From positions 992,001-1,056,000 of the forward strand of contig NZ_CP129137.1 in assembly GCF_030406905.1 (NCBI RefSeq): a DNA stretch of 64,000 nt. The letters run 5' to 3'. The translations under genes were made by a program, and so were the position numbers. Below, piece by piece: positions 9,106 to 15,971 of the stretch. The notes beneath the pieces are model-generated. The model did not search any database. It saw only the letters and a list, made by a program, of their open reading frames with translations, and was not told where the DNA came from. This DNA is from Streptomyces sp. HUAS CB01 (GTDB lineage Bacteria > Actinomycetota > Actinomycetes > Streptomycetales > Streptomycetaceae). Every line of letters starts with the position of its first letter. Position 1 is the stretch's first letter.

Positions 9106-9722
9106 CTGATCTTTGGCACGTGCATGGACATCAGCGCGCGCAGCCCGTCCTCCAGCACCTCGACGCGCACATCACCGAACAGGGCCTGCTGGGCGATGAA
9201 GCCCTGGGCGGTGGCGATCATCGTCCGGGCGACATGGTCCGCGGGCACGTCCGCTGACAGGCTCCCGCTCTGCCGGTAGGCGTCCACCACCTGCGACCAG
9301 GCATGCCGCATGCCGCGGTAGCCCTCGTTCAGGATCGCGGCCAGCTGGTCGTTGCGCAGCGTCTCCGTCCAGACCTGGACGATGAGACGGGCGAAGGCCT
9401 GACGGTCGCCGCCGGGGACCTGCTCCTCCAGGAACGTGCGCAGCACCCGCCCGAGAAGGACGTCGGGCGTGGGCGGCACCGCCATCCCGGCCGCCTCCTC
9501 GAAGGCCCCTCGTATGCCGGCGAACGCCTCGCGGGCGATGGCCGAGATCAGCTCGTCCTTGCCCTTGAAGTAGCGGTAGACGGCACCGGCCGACAGGCCC
9601 ACCTCGCCGAGGATGTCCTGCATCGACGTGGCGTGGAAGCCGTTGCGGGCGAAGCAGCGGGCGGCACCGTCGAGGATCTGCCGACGGCGGGCCTCCAGGT
9701 GCTCCTGGGATACACGAGCCAT
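9102..9722 (-). CDS. TetR/AcrR family transcriptional regulator
   Basis: 206 residues. The N-terminal helix-turn-helix (about residues 12-58) reads RRQILDGAARCFARNGFHAT, then SMQDILGEVGLSAGAVYRYFKGKDELI, the classic TetR DNA-binding block. The C-terminal half is the helical ligand-binding domain and does not identify the ligand. It is divergent from a membrane protein gene at 9884, with operator-like palindromes between them, so it probably represses itself and that gene. Confidence 0.93.
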   Translation of the reverse strand: MARVSQEHLEARRRQILDGAARCFARNGFHATSMQDILGEVGLSAGAVYRYFKGKDELISAIAREAFAGIRGAFEEAAGMAVPPTPDVLLGRVLRTFLEEQVPGGDRQAFARLIVQVWTETLRNDQLAAILNEGYRGMRHAWSQVVDAYRQSGSLSADVPADHVARTMIATAQGFIAQQALFGDVRVEVLEDGLRALMSMHVPKIS

Positions 9723-9733
9723 GCCCCCAACCT

Positions 9734-9810
9734 AAAACGAACATTCCTTCTTGACAACTGACGCTTCCGTCAGAACAGTGGGGAGCGGATCGAAAACGAA
9801 CGATCATTCT
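9734..9810. promoter_or_regulatory. TetR operator and divergent promoter region
   Basis: CTGACG-CTTC-CGTCAG (9758-9773) is a perfect 6-bp inverted repeat lying between TTGACA (9751-9756) and AACAGT (9774-9779), which would be the -35 and -10 boxes for the gene at 9884 with a 17-bp spacer. A repeated AAAACGAAC element occurs at 9734 and 9785; the second forms an imperfect dyad, GAACGATCATTC. Both fit TetR-type operators. Confidence 0.65.
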
Positions 9811-9883
9811 CTTTGATCGGACTCCGTACGAGCCCGGAACGACCCCGTACGACTTCCGTGGAACCACCCGAAACGAGGGACCC

Positions 9884-10879
9884 ATGTCCACCGCCTCCCC
9901 GGCCCGCCGCACGATCGCGGTGATGCTCCTGATACCGGCCGTCGCGGCCCTCGCCCTGTGGGCCTTCGCCTGGCCCGCGGCCCGCCTCGCCCCGCACGAC
10001 CTCCCCATCGGCGTCGCGGGTCCCGCCTCCGCGGCCGCACCACTGGAACAGCGCTTCGAGCACCGGCAGGGGGCGTTCGACGTGCACCGCTACGACGACG
10101 AGTCCGCGGCCCGCGAGGCGATCGAGGACCGCGTCGTATACGGAGCGGTGGCGGTGACGCCGCAGGGGCCGAAGGTGCTGACGGCGACCGCCGCGAGCCC
10201 CGTCGTCGCCCAGTTGCTCAGGGAGTCGGTGACGGCGGGCGCTCCCCCCGGGACCCGGGTGGCCGTCGAGGACGTGGTCGCGCCCCCCGCCGGTGACCCC
10301 CGGGGGAGCGCGCCGGCCTCCAGCGTCCTGCCGCTCGCGCTGGCGGGTGTGGCGGCCGGGGGGATGGTGACCGGACTCGGGCTGCGGGGCGCCCGCTCGG
10401 CGGCGGCGCTGACCGGTGCGGCGGTGTTCGTGGGCGTCAGCGCGACGGCGATCGCACACAGCGGGCTCGGGATCCTCGCGGGCGACTGGTGGACGGAGGC
10501 GGCGGCGTTCACGCTGACCACCCTGGCGGTGGGCGCCGGCGTCGCCGGGCTCGCCGCACTGCTGGGACCTGCCGGAATCGGCCTGGGTGCGCTGCTGATC
10601 GTGCTCCTGGGCAATCCGTTCTCGGGTGTCGCGAGCGCGCCGGAACTGCTTCCGGAGCCGGTCGGCCTGATCGGTGAGTGGCTGCCGCCGGGCGCCGGTG
10701 GCTCACTGCTGCGGTCGGTGGCGTACTTCGACGGCAGCGGGGCCGGCGGGCCCGCGCTGACCCTGAGCCTGTGGGCGGCCCTGGGCCTGACCGCGGTGCT
10801 GATCGGCGGCGGTCGCCGACGCTCCGTCGCCCCGGCCTTCGCCACGACGCGTCCCGTCGAACCGGCAGCGGCCGGCTGA
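9884..10879 (+). CDS. Polytopic membrane protein, YhgE/Pip-like
   Basis: 331 residues. One N-terminal membrane segment (about 13-32) is followed by an extracytoplasmic domain of about 110 residues and then five or six hydrophobic segments from about residue 148 to 310 (for example VLPLALAGVAAGGMVTGLGL). This layout resembles YhgE/Pip and ABC-2-like permease subunits, which often sit beside TetR repressors and act in efflux. No ATPase gene is adjacent. Function is inferred from architecture and context only. Confidence 0.7.
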   Translation: MSTASPARRTIAVMLLIPAVAALALWAFAWPAARLAPHDLPIGVAGPASAAAPLEQRFEHRQGAFDVHRYDDESAAREAIEDRVVYGAVAVTPQGPKVLTATAASPVVAQLLRESVTAGAPPGTRVAVEDVVAPPAGDPRGSAPASSVLPLALAGVAAGGMVTGLGLRGARSAAALTGAAVFVGVSATAIAHSGLGILAGDWWTEAAAFTLTTLAVGAGVAGLAALLGPAGIGLGALLIVLLGNPFSGVASAPELLPEPVGLIGEWLPPGAGGSLLRSVAYFDGSGAGGPALTLSLWAALGLTAVLIGGGRRRSVAPAFATTRPVEPAAAG

Positions 10880-10943
10880 CCGGACGGGTCCGCCGGCGCC
10901 GGACAGGACCCGAACGGCCCCCGCGACCCGGCCCCCGGAACGG

Positions 10944-10979
10944 CCGCGCGTTCCCGCTGTAGCGGACGGGAGCGCGCGG
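10944..10979. terminator. Strong hairpin between convergent genes
   Basis: A 13-bp stem (10944-10956 with 10967-10979, one G-T pair) and a 10-nt loop. It can serve both the membrane protein gene on the left and the antitoxin gene on the right. The rest of 10880-11046 shows nothing else. Confidence 0.78.
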
Positions 10980-11046
10980 CCTCGCCGTGCGCGCGGTGCG
11001 GTCCGACGCGACGTCGGCAGCGTTGCGCGGGACCGGCCGCGGCGCT

Positions 11047-11337
11047 TCAGACGCCGCCGCCCGCACCCGGCCGCCGGTGCTCCGCCGCGATGCCGAAGCG
11101 GCCGCGTTCGCCGGTAGCGGACGGCTCGGTGGAGCGCAGCGACGACACGGAGGAGACGGCCGACTCCTCCGCCACCTGCTCGGCAGTCTCCAGTCGCTCC
11201 AGGTCAGCGGCCGACACCAGGGCCACGAGCGGCTTCCCGTGGCGGGTCACGACGACCCGCTCGCCGCCGTAGACGACGCGGTTGATCAGTTCGGCGAGTT
11301 CAGCTCGCGCTTGCGTCACCGGAATCTCGTAGGCCAT
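11047..11337 (-). CDS. Orphan Phd/YefM-family antitoxin
   Basis: A 96-residue protein. Residues 1-55 are a Phd/YefM DNA-binding domain: MAYEIPVTQARAELAELINR, then VVYGGERVVVTRHGKPLVALV and SAADLERLE. The C-terminal 40 residues, normally the toxin-binding tail, are Ser/Gly/Arg-rich and look disordered. ATG 11337 is chosen; a TATGAT box ends 7 bp upstream, pointing to a leaderless mRNA. No toxin gene (RelE, YoeB, Doc, VapC) adjoins it: the neighbours are a hairpin and a ClpP-like gene. It may regulate itself or act on a remote toxin. Confidence 0.85.
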   Translation of the reverse strand: MAYEIPVTQARAELAELINRVVYGGERVVVTRHGKPLVALVSAADLERLETAEQVAEESAVSSVSSLRSTEPSATGERGRFGIAAEHRRPGAGGGV

Positions 11338-11444
11338 GCTCCCCATCATAACGGTCTGTACGTCCTGTACATTTTTTACAGAGTCCGCCAGAGACGCCGC
11401 AGACAAAAGGCCGCCAGGGGCGGCCGCTTGAGGAGTGGTACGCC
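11338..11444. promoter_or_regulatory. Divergent promoter/operator between antitoxin and ClpP-like gene
   Basis: Minus-strand -10 box TATGAT at 11345-11350. CTGTAC occurs twice (11356-11361 and 11365-11370), and CTGTA-n7-TACAG forms an inverted repeat (11365-11381). These TGTAC elements fit Phd-type autoregulation and could also affect the ClpP-like gene. The stretch is AT-rich compared with its surroundings. Confidence 0.6.
11409..11425 (+). promoter_or_regulatory. Hairpin just before the ClpP-like ribosome site
   Basis: GGCCGCC-AGG-GGCGGCC, a perfect 7-bp stem with a 3-nt loop, ends 3-10 bp before the GAGGAG ribosome site of the gene at 11445. It could limit translation or stop transcripts coming from upstream. 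Confidence 0.55.
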
Positions 11445-12080
11445 GTGAACCGTCCGTCCGCCCGTCATGTCCGGCCCGAGTTCACCGAACGCGCGAGCGG
11501 CGGGCAGCGCACGCTCGACCCGTACGCCAAGCTGCTCGACGAGCGGATCGTCCTCCTCGGCGCTCCCGTCGACGCCACCTCGGCCAACGACGTCATCGCA
11601 CAGCTCCTCTACCTGGAGTACGCCGCGCCGGACCAGGACATCTCGCTCTGCATCAACTCGCCCGGCGGCTCGATCAGCGCCATGTCCGCCGTCTACGACA
11701 CCATGCAGACGGTGACCTGCGACATCGTCACCACCTGTCTGGGACAGGCCGCGTCGACCGCCGCCGTGCTCCTCGCCGCCGGCGCCCCGGGCAAGCGCAT
11801 GGCCCTGCCCGGTGCGCGCGTCGTCGTGCAGCAGCCCTCCCTGCCTGAGCCGGTTCAGGGGCAGCCCACCGATCTGGATGTCCAGGCACAGGAATTGCTG
11901 CGGCTGCGGGAGCAACTCGCCGCCATGCTCGTGCGCCATTCCGGCCAGAGCGTGGAGCGCATCGCCGCCGACCTCGACCGCGCCACCGTGTTCGACGCCG
12001 CGGGCGCCCTGGAGTACGGACTGATCGATCACCTCGTCAAGAACCGGAAGGCGTCGCTGACTTCCGCCGGCCTCGGGTGA
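11445..12080 (+). CDS. ClpP-family protein with degenerate catalytic triad
   Basis: 211 residues, ClpP fold throughout: [41 protein letters not shown] and the oxyanion/nucleophile segment [14 protein letters not shown] with Ser104. The His expected in the xIHQPS motif is Gln here (RVVVQQPS, Q129), and the Asp expected in the xxRD motif is Ala (DLDRATVF, A180). The DNA codons are unambiguous (CAG, GCC). So the nucleophile is kept but the charge relay is lost. It may be an inactive or allosteric subunit that mixes with active ClpP rings, or a chaperone-like shell. The GTG start has GAGGAG upstream. It is coupled to the small gene at 12088. Confidence 0.88.
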   Translation: MNRPSARHVRPEFTERASGGQRTLDPYAKLLDERIVLLGAPVDATSANDVIAQLLYLEYAAPDQDISLCINSPGGSISAMSAVYDTMQTVTCDIVTTCLGQAASTAAVLLAAGAPGKRMALPGARVVVQQPSLPEPVQGQPTDLDVQAQELLRLREQLAAMLVRHSGQSVERIAADLDRATVFDAAGALEYGLIDHLVKNRKASLTSAGLG

Positions 12081-12087
12081 GCCGTCG

Positions 12088-12396
12088 GTGCTGCCGCCGG
12101 AACTACCGCCCCTGCCCGCACTGACGTGCGCCGAGAGCGAGTTCATCGACCGCTATCTCGAAGTGGTCGACCAACTGGGAAGGATCAACCCGGCACGCGG
12201 GGCACACACGTATGGCGCCCTGCGCGCCGCACAGGCCCTGGTCGCCCGGGCCACGGCCCTCCGGGACGCCCTGACGGTCATGCACATGCGCGGTGAGAGC
12301 GAGCTGCACACGGCCACATTGGCGCGCGCCCTGCGGGTGTTGGACGGGGAGCGCAGGGCATCCCGAATCACCGTGCCGCCGGAGGAGCCGAGTTGA
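12088..12396 (+). CDS. Small helical protein of unknown function, in operon with the ClpP-like gene
   Basis: 102 residues, GTG start 7 bp after the ClpP-like stop, so the two are almost certainly co-transcribed and coupled. Sequence is mostly helical with conserved-looking segments SEFIDRYLEVVDQLGRINPA and LVARATALRDALTVMHMRGE. No signal peptide, membrane segment or known domain. It could be an adaptor or partner of the degenerate ClpP, but this is inference from position alone. Confidence 0.72.
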   Translation: MLPPELPPLPALTCAESEFIDRYLEVVDQLGRINPARGAHTYGALRAAQALVARATALRDALTVMHMRGESELHTATLARALRVLDGERRASRITVPPEEPS

Positions 12397-12727
12397 CGAC
12401 CCACCGGAAAACGGGTCTCGTGGGACGTCCGACGCGCCCGCGAAGCGTACGAGTGGGTGTCGCCCATCCGGACCAGCACGGGCTTCGACTTTCGTCCCGT
12501 GCAAGTTGCGCAACGGCATCGCCCAATTGGCCCAATGGCCGGCTTCGTCGCAGGTACGGGGCTCGTCGCCCGCCGACGCCATGTCCCCCGAACGGCTCTG
12601 TCCACTCGAACAGATCAGTGGTGAGGAGCCTCACAAATCGTCGTTTCGACTCGGAAATCCGGCAGTTCGTGGGTCAAGATCCCTGGGACGACAAGCCCCC
12701 GCCACCGCGGCGGGGCGGTCCGGGCGG
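12397..12727. other. Intergenic region with palindromic elements
   Basis: No supported gene. GTTGCGCAAC (12505-12514) is a perfect 10-bp palindrome and CCAATTGG (12525-12532 region) another. They may be promoter elements for the riboswitch-controlled gene downstream. Reading frames crossing this stretch are shadow-like, Arg/Pro-rich. Confidence 0.45.
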
Positions 12728-12905
12728 ACGCCGAGTCCTGCCGCCGCACCGGATGCCTGGTCGACATGAGGGCTTCGGCAGGAGTGGAGGACCCAGCAGT
12801 GCGGGCCGGCCGCCGGACGGTGGCAGGTCCTTGGGGTGAAGCCGCGTGAGCGGCCGGGCATCTTCGCCAGTCCGAACCCGACAGGTCATCCTTCACAGGC
12901 GGCTG
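12728..12905 (+). ncRNA. ydaO/yuaA-type c-di-AMP riboswitch
   Basis: The leader of the NlpC/P60 gene carries blocks typical of the actinobacterial ydaO riboswitch in order: GACGCCGAGTCCTGCCGC, GGCAGGAGTGGAGGACCCA, GGTCCTTGGGGTGAAGCCGC, GGCCGGGCATCTTCGCC and CCGAACCCGACAGG followed by CACAGGCGGCTGACGAA. These riboswitches bind cyclic di-AMP and in Streptomyces regulate cell-wall hydrolases, which is exactly the gene downstream. The boundaries are approximate. Confidence 0.85.
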
Positions 12906-12919
12906 ACGAAGGGTTGCGC

Positions 12920-13396
12920 ATGACTGCGCAGACACATCTCCCGTCCCTGCTGTCCCGGACGGGTGCCGTCTCGGCACTCACGATCGCCGCCGTCGGCGGC
13001 TCACTGATCGTGCCGGGCGGTGCGACGGAGGCCCAGGCGGCCTCGGCGTACGCGACGAAGGCTCTGAAGGTCGCCGCTTCGAAGAAGGGAGCGCCGTACA
13101 GGTACGGAGCCACCGGTCCGAGCCGCTTCGACTGCTCCGGGCTCACGCTCTACGCCTACAAGAAGGCGGGCAAGAAACTGCCGCGCACGGCCCAGCAGCA
13201 GTACAACCGCACCCGCCATATCTCCTCCTCCCAGCGGCAGCGCGGTGACCTGGTGTTCTTCCATTCGCGGGGACACGTGTACCACGTCGGCATCTACGCC
13301 GGGGCCGGGAAGATCTGGCACTCGCCGAAGACCGGTTCCGTCGTGAAGCTGACCAAGATCTGGTCCAAGAGCGTCCGTTACGGGCGCGTGCGCTAG
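12920..13396 (+). CDS. Secreted NlpC/P60 peptidoglycan hydrolase
   Basis: 158 residues. The N-terminus is a signal peptide with a hydrophobic core near residues 15-37 and a probable cleavage after AQA (TEAQA-ASAYA). The NlpC/P60 domain (about 48-155) shows the catalytic Cys in RFDCSGLTLYAYKKAG, the His in HVYHVGIYAG and the third polar residue in KIWHSP. Such enzymes cut stem peptides of the cell wall. ATG 12920 is preceded by GAAGGG. The riboswitch leader links its expression to c-di-AMP. Confidence 0.93.
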   Translation: MTAQTHLPSLLSRTGAVSALTIAAVGGSLIVPGGATEAQAASAYATKALKVAASKKGAPYRYGATGPSRFDCSGLTLYAYKKAGKKLPRTAQQQYNRTRHISSSQRQRGDLVFFHSRGHVYHVGIYAGAGKIWHSPKTGSVVKLTKIWSKSVRYGRVR

Positions 13397-13539
13397 AGGC
13401 CGTGTCCGGCGAACAGCGCCGTCCGCCCGGTGCGCCGGCCGGGCGCACCGGGCTCCGGTGTCGCCCGCCGGCCGTCGGGACGTCACCGGAGCAGCGGAGC
13501 GGTCACGGGCGTCAGCCGCAGGGAGGCGAGGGCCCCGCC

Positions 13540-14038
13540 GCTCACTCCCTCCACGGCGCGCCTGGTGCGCGGCCGCCGCAGCGTGCGTCCGAGCCGGTCG
13601 ACCGGCAGCGCCACGGACGGGAACCGGACCGGGCTTCCGCTGTCGGAGCCGGCGGGCCGGCCGCTGATCAGCAGTGCTCCTGCGCACCCGCCGCGGAAGG
13701 GCGTGGAGAGCGCTCCGGCACGAGCCTGGGCGACCCCGGCCGTGGTGTGCCGGTCCCCCTGGTACGCCCTGGTGAGTGCGGGGATGGGAGTCGCGGCCGT
13801 GCCGGAGACGGCAGCGGCGACGGCCGAGTCCCCGCTCGGCGTGCGACGGCTGGAACCGGCGGCGTTCCGCAGCACCATCTCGGTGGCGCACCGTGGTGAG
13901 GAGTGGGGGCCGGCGGCGGGATCGTTGCGCGCCCTGAGGTCGGGGTTCGCCCGAGCCTCGGCCGACGCCGCTCCCCGGGCGCCGCTCGATGCGGCCGCCG
14001 GTTGCCGGGGGTGCGGGAGTCCCGCCCCGCGGCAGTGA
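13540..14038 (+). pseudogene. Decayed LysR-type regulator (effector-binding domain only)
   Basis: The frame ending at TGA 14036-14038 contains the tail of a LysR substrate-binding domain: LVSAGMGVAAVPETAA, then LGVRRLEPAAFRSTISVAHR. Upstream, PLSEPAGRPLISSAP matches the middle of the same domain. The N-terminal helix-turn-helix and the first half of the sensor domain are absent, and no start codon or ribosome site gives a plausible product. GC content at third positions is still high, which suggests recent loss. Confidence 0.55.
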
Positions 14039-14087
14039 GGCCGCGCGCGGCCCGCCCGGACGCTCGGGGCGGCGCCGGTCCGGGCGC

Positions 14088-14528
14088 TCACTCGGGACGC
14101 TCCACCTCGGCCGCGCTCCAGGGCATCGCGATCCACACGGTCTTGCCGCCCTCGGGGGTGGGGTCGACGTGCAGCTTGCCGCCGCACTCCGCGACGAGCC
14201 AGCGGATGATCACCATGCCGCGGCCGTTGTCCTGCTGCACGGCCGCGGGCAGGCGCTGGGGGCGGCGCGGATGGCTGTCCGTGACACCGATGCACAGGCG
14301 CTCGTCACGCTCGAGGCGTACGTCGACCGTGAAGGTCGGCGACAGCCCGAAGGTGTGCTGGACGGCGTTGGTGGCGAGTTCGGAGACGATGAGACGGACG
14401 GTGTCGGCGGTCTCGGTCTCCCCCGGCAGTCCCCATTCGCCGAGGACCTCGGAGACGTATCTGCGCGCGGTGGATACCGAGGCGGGATCGCTCGGCAGTG
14501 TGACGGAGGCTTCCTGATGGTCTGCCAT
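14088..14528 (-). CDS. RsbW-like anti-sigma/regulatory ATPase
   Basis: 146 residues, a GHKL (HATPase_c) domain alone. The N-box is SELATNAVQHT, the G1 box QQDNGRGMVIIRWL and the end of the fold KTVWIAMPW. Proteins like this are abundant in Streptomyces and act as anti-sigma factors or switch-protein kinases. ATG 14528 has AAAGGGA upstream. It is divergent from the XRE/DUF397 pair, the usual arrangement of this three-gene set. Confidence 0.9.
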   Translation of the reverse strand: MADHQEASVTLPSDPASVSTARRYVSEVLGEWGLPGETETADTVRLIVSELATNAVQHTFGLSPTFTVDVRLERDERLCIGVTDSHPRRPQRLPAAVQQDNGRGMVIIRWLVAECGGKLHVDPTPEGGKTVWIAMPWSAAEVERPE

Positions 14529-14823
14529 GGCGAGCTGTCCCTTTCCCACCGGGGCTGCCGGAGCGCGGCACGCAGCGGATGCGGGTGCCGGAACAGCCTC
14601 GGACTGCGCTTCGCGCCAGACTGCCACCGTCGCCGGCTCCATGGCAGGGGATCCACCAGGATATGCATATATCTGTCCCTCAAAGCGGTGAACTCTGCTA
14701 CGCGAGAACGTATTTGGGCGCACACTTGGCGCTTGGCGCTGCGCCCGCCGGTGTCCGCCTGCCGGTCACCGGTGCCGCCCGGCGGCCGATGAGGCGGGCC
14801 GCGGAGACAGGAGGAGACACGGC
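14529..14823. promoter_or_regulatory. Divergent promoter region of the ATPase / XRE module
   Basis: 295 bp without a gene. ATATGCATAT at 14661-14670 is a perfect palindrome within an AT-rich patch, and GATAT-GCAT-ATATC overlaps it. TTGGCGCTTGGCGC near 14725 is a direct repeat. These are the likely operators for the XRE regulator. Confidence 0.45.
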
Positions 14824-15681
14824 ATGCGGCAGGGTCCCGCGGTACGCCGGCGCAAGCTCGGGGAGGAGTTGCGCGGTCTGCGGCTGGGCGTCGGTCTCAC
14901 GAGCCGGGAGGCGGCTCTCCTGGTGGGCTGGAACCAGTCGAAAGTGAGCCGTATAGAGACCGGAACGAGCGGTGTGAAACCAGCCGATGTCGCCCGGCTG
15001 CTGGACGCCTACGGGGTGGCCGACCAGCGGCTGCGCGAACTGCTGGGCACGCTGGCCGGTACGGCGGACGGCGGGGGAAAGGGCTGGTGGCACGCGTACC
15101 GGGGGGTGATTCCGCCGCAGTACCGGGATTTCATCAGTCTGGAGTCCCAGGCGAGCACGGCGCGCACGCTGGAGACCTCGGTGGTGCCCGGGCTGCTGCA
15201 GACGCCCGACTACGCGCGGGCGGTGACCCGTTCCGCCCTGGAGGGTGTCCCCACGGCGACGGTGGACTCGCTGGTCGAAGTGCGCATCGCGCGTCAGCGC
15301 GTACTGCGGGCGGAACGCCCTCTGACCTTCAGTGCCGTGCTGGACGAAGCGGTCCTCCGGCGCCAGGTCGGCGGCCGGGAGGTGATGCGGGGACAGTTGC
15401 GCCGGGTGCTGGAGATGGCCCAACTCCCGCATGTGCGGCTGCAGATACTGCCCTTCGCCACGGGTGGTTACGTGGGACTGACCGGATCTTTCGTTATCTT
15501 CTCCTTTCCGAACACTTCCGATCTAGACGTGGTTGTTCTCGACCACTTGACGAGTAGTCTCTACCTCGAACGGAAGGAAGACCTCGAGACGTACGGCGCC
15601 GCCTTCCGCACCATGCAGGCGCATGCGCTCTCACCGACGGACTCGTTGGATCTCGTCGCAGGGATCCGTGACGGCGCGTAG
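14824..15681 (+). CDS. XRE-family regulator with DUF5753 domain
   Basis: 285 residues. The helix-turn-helix (about 10-65) includes LTSREAALLVGWNQSKVSRIETG. The remaining 190 residues are the DUF5753 domain, marked by FISLESQASTARTLETSVVPGLLQTPDYARAV and by LPFATGGYVGLTGSFVIFSF. The ATG follows GGAGGAGAC. Always found with a DUF397 gene, as here 15 bp downstream; related pairs (WhiJ-like) affect development, and some have been proposed to behave as toxin-antitoxin pairs. Confidence 0.94.
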   Translation: MRQGPAVRRRKLGEELRGLRLGVGLTSREAALLVGWNQSKVSRIETGTSGVKPADVARLLDAYGVADQRLRELLGTLAGTADGGGKGWWHAYRGVIPPQYRDFISLESQASTARTLETSVVPGLLQTPDYARAVTRSALEGVPTATVDSLVEVRIARQRVLRAERPLTFSAVLDEAVLRRQVGGREVMRGQLRRVLEMAQLPHVRLQILPFATGGYVGLTGSFVIFSFPNTSDLDVVVLDHLTSSLYLERKEDLETYGAAFRTMQAHALSPTDSLDLVAGIRDGA

Positions 15682-15696
15682 AAAAGGCACCCCCCA

Positions 15697-15912
15697 ATGT
15701 CTGCTCACGACGCACGTGTACGCCCGCTGCCGGGCACGTCCTGGCAACGCAGCAGCCGCAGTGTCGGAATGAACAACTGCGTGGAGACCGCACGGTGCCC
15801 CGACGGCGCCCTGGCCGTGCGCGACTCGAAGAACCCCGGGCTGCCGCTCCTCGTGTTCTCACCGGCCGCCTGGACCGGCTTCGTCAGCGGCCTGGGCGCG
15901 CCACCGCGGTGA
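15697..15912 (+). CDS. DUF397 protein
   Basis: A 71-residue DUF397 protein with the family pattern WQRSSRSVGMNNCVETARCPDGALAVRDSKNP, then FSPAAWTGFV. It is co-transcribed with the preceding XRE/DUF5753 regulator. The family partners with that regulator in development-related switches; the biochemical role is not settled. Confidence 0.95.
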   Translation: MSAHDARVRPLPGTSWQRSSRSVGMNNCVETARCPDGALAVRDSKNPGLPLLVFSPAAWTGFVSGLGAPPR

Positions 15913-15971
15913 CCCGGTCGGTCGGAGCCTCGGGCGCGCCGTCGCGGACCGACGGCGCCCCGCCGCCCTCT

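Noticed and set aside
13483..14295. Minus-strand open frame opposite the LysR remnant
   Set aside because: Composition is Arg/Ala/Gly-rich with no motif, whereas the plus strand shows a clear LysR tail.
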